In this document: positions 46,801-58,800 of the stretch, one piece after another
Numbering within the stretch: position 1 is the first letter of the stretch
Layout of the letters: each line of letters starts with the position of its first letter
DNA from: Ctenosaura bakeri
Taxonomy: Eukaryota > Chordata > Lepidosauria > Squamata > Iguanidae
Assembly: GCA_948474755.1 (NCBI GenBank)
Contig: CAOLHI010001029.1
Coordinates: 62,001 to 126,000, forward strand
Direction of reading: 5' to 3'
Length of the DNA: 64,000 bases
Position numbers and translations under genes: made by a program
Notes under the pieces: generated by a model
What the model was told of the DNA's origin: nothing
Databases searched by the model: none
What the model saw: only the letters and a program-made list of their open reading frames with translations

Positions 46801-49800
46801 TCAGGTCTCAGGACCACCTTGTCTCTGTGGAAGACCGTGAAGGGCTTATCGGATCGAAGAGCTGTGATCTCACCCGCTCGCCTCGCTGAGGTCACCGCTA
46901 CCAAGAAGGCAGTTTTCATGGTCAGGAGCCTATCATCCGAGGTCGCCATCGGCTCGAAGGGCGGCTTTGTCAGCTGCGAGAGCACCAGCGAGAGGGACCA
47001 CGGCGGTAGCGGCGGCGATACCGGCGGGTAGAGATGATGAAGTCCTTTCAGGAACCGCTTAACGGTATCGTTCCTGAAGAAGGCCGAGGCAGCCGACCGT
47101 GGCGGTTGGTATGCCACGATCGCGGAGAGATACACCTTCAGGGATGGAAACGCCAGCCCCTGTTGCCGGAGGTGCAGGAGGAAATGCAGGACGGTAGAGA
47201 GCCCCGCGGGCGATACCGGCTCACTCCTCTCGTTAGCGAAGGTCAGGAAGCGTCGCCACTTGTATTGATAGTTGCGACGGGTGGATTCCTTCCTGGCCGC
47301 GACGAGGACGGTACCGAGCACGGGATCGTCTAGTGCGATATCCTCCAGGCATGGAGGGCCAGGCGTGGCAGGTCCGGATGGAGGACTCGGCCGCCGGAGT
47401 GGGAGAGCAGGTCCGGTGTCGGTGGCAACCGGAGCAGGTCGTCTCGTGCGGCTTGTAGCAGGGGTGCGAACCAATGTTGCCTCGGCCAGTACGGGGCTAC
47501 CAGGATCGCGTCGGCTCGGTCGGCGAGGATCTTCGATATCGTCCGGCCGAGCAGCGGGAACGGCGGGAACGCGTAGAGGAGTTCCCCGGTCCACGGAAAC
47601 TGGAAAGCGTCCCCGATGGAGGCACGATCGTGGCCCGCTCTGGAACAGAATCGGCGACACTTCGCGTTTTCCCTGGTCGCGAAGAGGTCGATCGATGGTT
47701 CGCCCCAGCGGTCCCGAATCAGTCTGAACGCCTCTCCGGAGAGAGACCATTCGTGATGGGATGAGGTGTCCCTGCTGAGGGCGTCTGCCGTGGTGTTCTC
47801 CTGCCCGGCCAGGTGAACTGCCACGGGATGCGTATGCAGGCGAATGCACCATTCCCACAAGTCGAGTGCAATGTTGAGCAGGGTTGTGGAGTGAGTCCCT
47901 CCTTGTCTGTTGATGTAACAGACGGCGGTGGTATTGTCCGTCAGAACCAGGACCGTCCGCCCCGCTACGACGTGGCGGAACGCCCGTAGCGCTTTCAAGA
48001 CGGCGAGCAGCTCCAGCGCGTTGATATGGAGAGCGGTCTCGTCGTCGGTCCATCTGTCGCGGACTCTGAGATCGCCGCAGTGGGCACCCCATCCATACAG
48101 GGAGGCGTCGGTCGTTACCGTCACCTTCGGTGTCGGCTGTTGGAAAGGCATCCCTGACATGAGATTGCGTCGCGACTGCCACCATCGGAGGGATGAGCGG
48201 ACGTCTCCCGGCAGCTGCAGTCGGAGTGTCTGTTCGTCTCGCAGGGGGTCGAATATGCGGACGAACCAGTGTTGAAGAGGTCTCGCTCTCAGCCTGGCGA
48301 GATATGTCACAGCGGTCGTCGCAGCCATGTAGCCCAAGAGCTGCTGGACGCTTCTCGCAGATAACGTCGGGGCCGTACGCGCGTGAGCGGCGGCCCGGAT
48401 CAGGGTTTGGGCTCGAGACTCTGGTAGGTACGCCCTGGCGGAGGTTGAGTCGAGCGTCGCCCCGATGAAGTCCAAGATCCTCGCCGGCTCGAGGTGGGAC
48501 TTCTTCGGATTCACCCGTAGACCAAGGCGGGTCAGGAGTGACAACGTCATGTGGACGTCGTGGTAAAGTCTCTGTTTGCAGGACGCCACCAACAGCCAAT
48601 CGTCGAGGTAAGGGAAGACAGAAGCACCCTTCGTCCGCAGGAAGGATACCACTGGGGCCATGCACTTGGTGAAGACCCTTGGGGCAGTCGAGAGTCCAAC
48701 GGCAGCACCTTGTACTGGTAACAGGTGTCGTCGACTGCGAAGCGGAGGTACCGTTTGTGCTGCGGGCGAATGGCGATATGGAAGTATGCAGATAATACCA
48801 TACTTTTAGCAGAAAATAGCAAAGACTTGCATGGAAAAAAGTCAAGGAAGAAAGCACAAATGCAGATTTACAGTTGAATCTTACGGAAACTAAAATAATC
48901 AGTACAGATGACTTACATCAATTTAAAATACACAATGAAGAGATTGAGCCAAGATATGGAAAATCTGAACTGTTTCAATCATTAAGCAGAATGGAGACTG
49001 TTGTTAAGAAATAAGAAGACTAGGACTAGGAGAGGCAGCTATGAAAGAAGTAGACAAAATTCTGAAGTGTACAGATATATCATTGAAAACTAAAGTTAGG
49101 ATTGTGTTACCCTGTACTCTGGGGGTCCCGGGAGGGGCGCCCAAATAACTAAAACACAATAACAGAATTTTGGGGAAAATTAGCTGGAGCACTCACTAAA
49201 GCTAGCGAGAGGCAGAGTAACGTAGCAGGATCTTGCAACCCAGCGTCTACGGGGTCAGGTCAGTCAAGCAGTCAGACAGTTTTAAAATAGCAAAAACAAT
49301 GTTTTATTGAAAGACAAACAAACAGTAAAGACACCACAATCACATGGTTAATCAAAGAATTGGAAATAGGGATTGTCGGGGAAATGGGTGATACGACACC
49401 TATGTCGTAGTCCTGAAGAAGTTTGAAGATTGAGTTCGTGGATATGCAGTCTCAGTACGTAGGACTGAGGGGATGGCTCGCCAGACACAGTGGCAGCAAG
49501 GCTGGATGGAACTCAGGAGCGATCTGAGGTGGTCTCGGAATCGGGGGCTTTTTATAGGGTGAATTGTGACTGCAGACCATGCCTTACTCGGTGAGAACAA
49601 TGCGAGTTTGGAGCGGGACAAAGTGTTGGAAAAGGTCAAGTTTAACATGATAGGCTTAGTGCTGATTTAACAATGGTGTAGCCAGTATGCAAATGCAAGG
49701 TGCTTAGTTTGGCTTTGTAAGACTATTGGCTTAGAGCCGGGTGCCTTTGTTAGTGTCACGCTTAAGCAAAAGGGTGTTTGCAGGAGAGATCCCTGAAGCA

Positions 49801-52800
49801 ACAGATTGGCTCTGTTCTGCCTGCCTAGGTGGAGAATGGAATGTCCAAGAATTACTGGCCGCACCTGTTTACGTGCTTGTCTGGAGGCCTCGCAAACACG
49901 TGGAGCGGGGTGGCAGAGGTAGGCTGAATGGTTTGATATCAAAAACGATATCAAGTGCTATCACCGGGTAGGCCTGGGCTGCGGTAACAATTGTCCATGC
50001 CATTGTATTTCCAATTTCTATGTATGGTTGTGAAAGCTAAACAGAGAAGAAAGCTGATAGGAAGAAAATTAACTTATTTGAAATGTGATGCCACAGAAGA
50101 GTTCTACAGATACCCTCAACTGAACAATGACAAATAAATGGGTCCTAGATGAAATCAAGCTTGCACTTTCCCTGGAAGCCAAGATGACTGAACTAAGGCC
50201 ATTTCCGCACAACACTCTTATAGCACGATCATTCCACTTTCAACCTCCTATGGAATTCTGGGGTTTGTAGTTTAGGGAAGGGCACTTTGAATTGTCAGCC
50301 AAAGAGCTCTTTGGTCTCAGTAAACTACAAACCCCAGAATGCCACAGGGCGTTGAAAGTGGAATAGCAGCACTTTAACACTGTAGTGCGGAAATGGCCTA
50401 AGTCTATAGTACTTTGGACATACAAAGATGACATTACTCGCTTAAAAAATACAGTAATGCTTGGTAAGGTAGAAGGCAGTAAGAAAAGAGAAAGACCGTA
50501 TTACAGATAGATGGAGTCACTCAAAGAAGTCACAATTTAAATCTGCAAGACCTGAGCAGGGCTGTTAATGATAGGGTAATTTGGATTTCTCTCATTCATA
50601 GGGTTGCCATAAGTTGAAGTCAGCTTGATGGCAGTTAACAAAAAAAGATTTCTTTATTTCCATTGGGTTACATGTTTCACTCATTAAGCATAATTCTGTA
50701 AAGTACCTTACTGCTTCATGAAGACAGGAGTAGTTTATCTCTGCAAAAAGGAAAACACTTTAAGTTTAATATAGCATAAGGGCATACTGAATATACAGCT
50801 CTATGTAATTTTCAATCCATGGGGACAGCTGGATTCTACCCCATCTTTCTCCAAGAGGAATTTTGCTGTTGCTGTTGTGTACCTTCAGGTTGTTTCTGAT
50901 TTATGTGACTTGAAAGCAACCCTATCACAGGGGTTTTCTGTGCAAGGTTTGCTCAAAGAGGATTTGCCTTTGCCTTCCTCTAAGGCTGAGAGAGTGGAAC
51001 TTGCCCATGGTCACCCAGTGAGTTTCCACGACTGAGTGGGGATTTGAACCCAGGGCTCCAGAATCATAATCCAACGCTCAAACCACTATATCATGCTGGT
51101 CCTCTGGAGGAATTTGCTTCTGCCTGAGAATTCAAGATAAAGTTTATTGTCGAAGAATTGGAATATACTTTTATAACAGGGGAGTTGACTCTTCAGCCCA
51201 TAAGCCTAAAGCATCCTGCAGCTAATTCCAGACCAGCCCACAAAGGATGCAGTATTGCCTCTCTCCTTGGATTCCTCTCCATTCATATTCCCTGGGGTGG
51301 AAATCCTTTGCCACTTATCTTTCTACTTGGGAAATGGGGTGGGGAATTCCTTATTGTCTGCAATCTGGCAGTCATGCGCCCTTGCTATCCAGTGGGGCAG
51401 CAATGGACACTAAAGGGACTTAATTTTCTGCCTTTCTGCTCAGAGAGTGTGCAGGGAAAATGAAATAGGAATAATTATAGCAGGGGAAGAGCTTGATGGG
51501 ACTCCACCTCCAACATCATATAGACTGTTGGCCTGGTCACCGCCTCCCCCACAACCCCCAAACAGTCCACTAATCCTCTATTAAACTTTCACCATTTCTG
51601 CTTGCTTGTGTGTGTTGTTACCATTGGTACTTAACATGGTACTTTGGCAACAATTTGGTCTACATGTTCCTACCTTTTCCTGTTTCCTCTCCCTAAATAA
51701 ACAGTGATCTGTGAGATGGATTTAGACCTTGAGTGACTAAATGGTCTTTGAAGTCTTGGAAGCAGTGGACTCTCATATTGTCTTGGCTGTGCGTTTTCTC
51801 CCCTTTGCATAGAATTCAACTGGAGAATGTATTCCTTCGCTTTTCATTTGAGGCATTATCAGGAAATGTAGGCTTTTCACTTTGTATAATGGAAATTTTC
51901 TGTTAGCTTGCACAAAGAGATCAAAAGGAAAGGAGAAATTTGCCTCCTAATGTACGTTCCTGATAGCCATGAAATACAACAAATATAATAACCTTTTTTG
52001 TTTAGACAAGCTTGCAGAAACTGGTGCTCTAGAAACCTGTTGTGTGTCATTTTATCATCCAGCAGAAGAAAGATGTCTGGTGAAACTGAGTAGTCAGGGT
52101 ATGGATATTTAATTAAAATGGTTGTGAGAAAGATGGCTTCAAATATGCTTAGATTGTGAGAATCACATTAGAAACCTGGAATGTAATTATTCATTGGCAG
52201 GAGTTACTTGCCCTCTTCCAGTAGCTTCTGACAGGTGTGGAGATGTATGTAAAATACATATACTTCTTTTCTTGCACTACTGCCCAAGGGTTTATTTAAT
52301 GAATGAAACCAGTCTGTGTGTACCTTCCTTTAAAAAAGAAGGGGAGAGATTAGTATTCCATATGCTTACAGGCAGATTCTGGAAAGCCCTTTTCTACTAC
52401 TGCATTTTTAGTCCTTTGTTTAAATGTCATTCATAGTGAAGCTCATGACTTTCTTGTAATTGTTGGGTTGTGGTAATCTCAGGAAAATAAACACCATTTT
52501 AGAATCCACCCCCCCCCTTCAGCAAAGTGAGGTTCCAGAAGGGAGTAGCTGTAAGACAGGAGTCCATTCAAAGAATTGGGCTGCAAATAGTTTTCTCTAA
52601 TTCTTAATATATCAGTTTGGCATTTTTAATGGGGACTTAAATACTATTTCTATGTAGATGTTTCCATGTTGCAATCCAAGCAGGAAGTTCCCTGGGGCTA
52701 GCAGTTGCCTGATGGCTTTATATGCTATGTGGACAACAGTAATAAATGATGAGAATTACATGAAGCTAACTGGAAAGAAATGCCTAAAATTTTCCACCCT

Positions 52801-55800
52801 GTCCAAATGAAACATACTGTATTACCATATTTCATTAATGTGGAATGTATCTCATATTTTATATGATTTCAAACATTCCTCCTGTCCCCGAGAAATCAAC
52901 CCCAGATATTCTAGGAATGTAACATTTCCATGAGGGTTACTTCTTCCTAGGCAGATATAATGACAGCGGTGAATCAGGAGAAGTAAACTGCTTAGAAGAA
53001 GCTGCTAGAATGCCCCACCAATTTAAACACACATTCCATCCATAAAAATGCACAAACTGCTAGGCATTCTTTTATAAAAGTTTTGTGACAAACCAGTGTC
53101 AATTCTGTCAAACAAACAAACACAAGGTAGTTAAAGTTGAGTCAAAGTTTGCTTGGCTTTGCTATGTTACTTTGTCACCTTTCTAATCAAAACATTTTTG
53201 TCTCCTCTCCCAAAGCCATTCCTTCCTCTTTTGAATTTTGAATGTTCACCAGATGCCCGTGCATTTTTTTGCAAAGCATTTGTGCCTGTCTGTATGGAAC
53301 CAGCGCATGTGATTCATCCATGCCGAAGTCTTTGTGAAAGAGTTTACTCTGACTGTAAACAACTCATGGACACTTTTGGAATCACGTGGCCTGAGGGGCT
53401 TGAATGCAACAGGTACTGTGCTTTTAATTCAGTCCTTTAATTTCATTGGATTTTACTTGGGCTTCAGCCTAAGTTCATGCATTTCCTATCAGCAGAATGC
53501 TTCTCTATATCGCAGAGCAGCCAGCCCACACAAACCCCTCCCTTTTTCCACACAGGCAAGTTGCATTTATACCTTCTTTGGTGACAATCTGATACATTTC
53601 TCCTACTCCCCTCTCTTCCTTTTGAGGAGACAGCAATCAAGTGGGTTTGGTGTAGACATAGAATACCTTGTAACAGCTTGATTCCTGCAAAGTAAATTTA
53701 TGTGATAAAGAAGATTCCCTGCTCCTTCTTGAATGGGGAGAAGAGCAGCACTCAGGGCTTATGTATATTTCAGGAAAGAAAAGACTGTATTTCATACTCC
53801 TGGTCATGAGCTGGACTAATGTATTCTCTATGTATATTAACATGGATATTTATTTATAGAGCAAAATCTGCTGTCCCAGCTTCTCTGTGTTCAGAGAGTG
53901 CTTAACCCATACTTCTCCAGATAGGACTAGCATGCATTGTGGATGGTGAAGGTGGATAAGAGTAAATTTAAAGAAAAGAGGGAGACCCTAGAAAGAATAT
54001 CCTTATCAAATAATTTATTAAAATCATGTTGTAATGGAATCCTCTTCTGCCTTTCTGTTCACCATCATTGAAGAGCACATAATTTGTCTAGCAGACTTTT
54101 TCAGAATTACTAAACTGAAGAGCCCAAACTAAGTTGACATTAGAAAGGGCCTCATTTTTTCTGATTCTTTCACTGAAGACATCTCTTCTGAACATACAGT
54201 CCTGATCAGTGCTCAGTATATTCCTCTTTGAACTGATGCAACATATCCAAAAGGTTAATCAGTGCGATTCTTGATACCATATAGGAACATCATCCCATAA
54301 TGACTGAGTAGGAAATAGTCATAGGTGGCATTGTCATAGTGTTGTCATTATTCACTTTACAAAATAGTGTTGTAAGCTTATTGCCATGGCCATGAAAAGG
54401 AGAAACAGGAACTTGGAACAATCATTTCTTGTCCTGGAGTAGGATGTATTCTTGTCCTTCCAAACCTCTTAAACCTGAGATCTAGCTGTCAGTTAAAACA
54501 GTCTATAATGTCCTGATGTAAGGGAGGGTGAGCAATTATATTCCACTTGTGGAAGACAAATAGTGGTACTAGTATCTGCAAGCAAAAGTCTGGTGTAGAG
54601 ACAACACTCTTTTATTACCCTTTTAAAACATGGATATATTCTAGGGGTAGGAATCATGTAGCCTTCCAGATCACTATGGGTTGTCATTTGCCTTTTGTAT
54701 AGGGGTCAAATATATTTATTTTTTAAAAGTGTACATCTTCCATACTAACTGAACCAAGTCTGCATTCTGTAAGTGTAGGAGTCTGGGTTTTACACATGCC
54801 TCCCTCCATTGCTTGGAAGACCAGCTCTGCAACTAGGCAACCTCTATTTTGGGCCCAAGAGGCTTTTTTTCCAAAACCAGAATTAATCTGGAATCATTGG
54901 TCATTTTGAAAAAGGCCTCCTAATTGTAAAGGAGGCCAGGGTATAATTGCCCCCATGTCCTGCAGAAGGCCTGAGGAGGCTTTTGAAAGTTAAAATACGG
55001 GGCATGTTGCAGGGAGGCTATTCTGGGGGCTCTGCAGGACCATGTGTGACCTGTGGGCCACATTTTACCCAGCTATGCTGTGTACACCCCTTCCTCCTGC
55101 TTTAATTGTACAGACAGAGACTATACCATACCCTCCTTGAAGGAGAGAACTTCAGAGGATGGCTCACCACCTTATCTTTAGTGATAATGTGGATTGCTTT
55201 TCAAGTATGGCACACTTGGCCCTGTCTTTTAGGATTTTTTGTTTCTGATGTCTTTTTATCAGAATGCCTTCCTTGATTGATGATGCTGTTTCATTTTGCT
55301 TTTATCTGTACAAGATTTTCCCTAACTGCATCAGTTTTAGTCTTCTCTGTTTCTGATTCTTGTATTTGTGGTTTTAGATTTGTAGAACATCTTATTTTGG
55401 TTTTCCATTGGATTCACATGCATAGTTGATGGCTTAGAGTGAAATCTATAGATTTGAACCCTAAATTTTGTGATGAGATGTGGAGACCTAATTTTGGATT
55501 TTATTGGAGGCCAAATAACCATCTTTCCCATGGATGCTGTTTTTGGTTGATGATCTAGAATTGTAGAATGGCTTTCCCTCAGGTTGTGCATTTTGATTCC
55601 TGTCTTTGTGGTGCTGGACAAGCAAGTTAATCCACTGTAGTTTTGGTATGATTTCATGTACTAGTCTATTCTCCTTTGTATGGCTTTCCACTACACTTTT
55701 TTAAAATATGGATTTTATCCAGTTGTGATTTTATTTCTAAACTACCAGACTATATACAAACATATTACAAATAAAGTGGGCCCTTGGTATCTGCTAGGGT

Positions 55801-58800
55801 TTGTTTCCAGGACCCCCTGTGGGAACCAAAAGTCATGGATGCTCAAGCCCATTTATGTATAGTGGTGTAGTAAAATGGTGTCTCTTATATAAAATGGCAA
55901 ATTAGAGTTCGCTTTCTGGAGTTTTTTGGGAGGAGGGAAATATTTTCAAGCCTTGGTTGGTTCAGTCCATGGATATAGAATCCACAGCAGTTGGAGGAGT
56001 AGCTGCATAGTCAACAGGCGTGTAATGTGTAATGTGTGTATTTATTTGTATAAAAACAAAGTTAGTTCAGATTGAGTAACTGAAAGAAAAAGCTTTGAGA
56101 GCTTAATTTTAAAAAGTTCAGTATGTAATAGATGCTTTGCACATAGTAGACATATAGGTTATGTTCCCTTTAAAATGAGTGGGGAACCACATTTGGTTGA
56201 GGAGCTGAATGATCTCCCTGACTCTTCTACAGGCCAGATGATACCAGTGGTGAGATCCAAGCCCCTTTGACATTGCTGGGTCCCCATCAAAAGTGCTGGC
56301 TGAAGCTCTTCCAGTTGGTTATCTGTTCAAGAAGCTGATTTTGTTACATGCACACTTTGTCCATTCAGAGCAAGCCCTGCACAGCAAAACTAGCTTCTTG
56401 GCCATAGTGCTAGCTGAAATAACACTCTTCCAGCCAGCATCTCAGTGAAGGGAACAGGGGAAGTATTTGGTGCCCTGCTTATCTTTCCAGCTGAGAAGGA
56501 ATAGTACTTGGGGAAATCTCGGCTATTATCTCTGATTAGAGTCAAGAGCAGGGATTCTTCTCCCCACTGGCTTCCAGGCAGGGATTGGGAATGCCTCTGT
56601 GTAGTGGATGAGGAATCTCTTTTCCAGTTTCTTTCTATTCTTTAAAGTTTAATCCTAAACAAAAATAGCTGAATAATCTGTTTTTAAGGCTGCAGCAGAC
56701 AGTGGATGAAGCCCATAGAATCTATGCATAGATCATGCTGGGGAACCTCCTGACCATAGACTTAATTTGTCTGTACAAGTTTCTCTTCCTACCCATGGAG
56801 GTTCTGCCCTCATTTCCAGTCATTGCAAATTTTGCATGGTGAAAGGGTCACTGTGTGCAGTCAGGCAAGATTTTGGGTGCTTGAAAGTGCTATATTGTAG
56901 AACACTGTTAAAATTTGCTTCTGGCTCTGCCCCAGTTTGCATTAGCTCTGCACCATTCCTGGAATGCAGTCCCTGATATGCTTCCTAAACTGGAATTTAG
57001 AAATTCCTGGGCTGCAGAAGGTTTCCCATCACCGCCATAGATTGTAGACCAGTTCAGCAATCTTTTAACCTTTTTTTTCTCTCCTTTTTTTTCTAGGTTG
57101 GAGGATTGTGATGAAACTGCTGCTGTCACTGCTTCAGCAACCACTAGAGCCCATGGCGCACGGAAGACCCCAGAACAACCTAGAAGAGATTATGGATTTT
57201 GGTGTCCACGTCACCTGCAGACCTCTGGTGGACAAGGCTACAAGTTTTTGGGAATTGATCAGTGTGCACCCCCATGTCCGAACATGTACTTCAGTGACCA
57301 TGAACTAGACGTTGCCAAAAGCTTCATTGGGATTGTTTCAATATTTTGCCTATGTGCCACTCTGTTCACATTCCTTACATTTTTGATTGATGTTAAACGG
57401 TTCAGGTATCCAGAGAGGCCAATCATATATTATTCTGTTTGTTACAGCATAGTATCTCTTGTCTACTTTCTTGGGTTTCTCTTGGGAAATAGAACAGCTT
57501 GCAGTCAAGAAGATGAAAAACTACAGCTTGGTACAACAGTTGTTCTTGGTTCCCAGAACAAAGGCTGCACAATTATTTTTATGGCCTTGTATTTTTTCAC
57601 AATGGCTGGCACTGTATGGTGGGTGATTCTCACAGTCACTTGGTTCCTAGCTGCTGGACGCAAATGGAGTTGTGAAGCTATTGAACAAAAAGCAATGTGG
57701 TTCCATGCCATTGCCTGGGGCATGCCTGGCTTTCTCACTGTTATGCTTCTGGCCATGAACAAAGTGGAAGGTGATAACATCAGTGGCGTTTGTTTTGTTG
57801 GCCTCTATGACTTAGATGCATCTCGATTCTTTGTCCTTTTGCCATTGTGCCTTTGTGTTTTTGTTGGTTTGTCTCTTCTTCTAGCAGGAATAATTTCTCT
57901 AAATCATGTGCGGCAAGTCATACAGCATGATGGCAGGAATCAAGAAAAGCTGAAGAAATTCATGATTCGAATTGGCGTCTTCAGTGGCTTATACCTTGTA
58001 CCTCTAGTAATGCTCTTGGGATGCTACATCTATGAACAAGTGTACAGGAAGATCTGGGAAATCACTTGGGTGTATGACCACTGTGATGAGTTCCATATTC
58101 CCTGTCCTTATCAGGTAAGCATTAAATACTTGCACAGCATATACCTGAATAACAAAGAGTTTGATTGCACGATGCATGATTGTTTCTGCACATCTGTGCA
58201 CTGTTGGAGATTTGCTTCAACAATACACATGGTATTGTTTTGCCTAGTGGTGTGTACTTTTTTTGGTATGTGAAAGAACCTTCAGTGATAAGGTCTCTTA
58301 CCTTGCGTGGTACTTGTAACTATTGAATTGTGCTCTCCCTTTGTGTACATACCAAACACACTTGTAGAATTTCTTTACAGTTTTATAGAACTCTCCAGAA
58401 CTGTTAGTGATTTTTAGGTTTGAACCTCAATATAAATAAAAAAAAGTTAGAAGCAAGATTCTTCTACTCAGTATGAAACAAAATGACGTATAATACTAGA
58501 CCACAGTGCTAGGCCTTGAAACACATTTTGCCTGCTAGTTCTAAAATGCATTTACTCATTCAACATCTCTTAACAAGGAGATGTTGAATGAGTAAATGCA
58601 TTTTAGAACTAGCAGGTAAAATGTGCTTTTCTATCCAGTGAAATAGATGGGAAAGTCTTGTCTGTGCTGTATATATTTTGGTGTTGGCAGGTTTTCAAAA
58701 TTACAATAAGGGGCAGTCAAAATTCTTGACATGTAGTGTTGACAGTCAGGAAATCGCTATGAACAAATTGGTATTCTTCCTAAATACCAAATGAAAGTAC

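Larger units (their letters stand above)
45941..48786 (-). mobile_element. DIRS-type tyrosine-recombinase retrotransposon, 5'-truncated
   Basis: A GC-rich, CpG-rich block in AT-rich surroundings. On the minus strand it encodes reverse transcriptase, RNase H and a Dam-like region in one frame (48661-47330) and a tyrosine recombinase in another (about 47420-46317). That order and frame overlap are typical of DIRS elements. The 3' end carries a 62-bp inverted repeat (45941-46002 with 46184-46245), expected for the terminal repeat and internal complementary region. The 5' third (gag and the start of RT) is missing and RT has a one-base frameshift. No target duplication is seen, as is normal for this group. 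Confidence 0.88.

Noticed and set aside
46317..48857. An 846-codon minus-strand open frame as one protein
   Set aside because: Only the last 365 or so codons are a real domain (tyrosine recombinase). The front part starts in flanking LINE DNA and reads through the RT/RNase H region in the wrong frame; GC richness keeps it free of stops.
50862..51105. tRNA gene in the SINE head
   Set aside because: No complete cloverleaf or intact box A/B pair; it is part of a dispersed SINE.
53334..53681. 115-codon ORF across FZD6 exon 3
   Set aside because: Out of frame with FZD6 and runs into intron 3.
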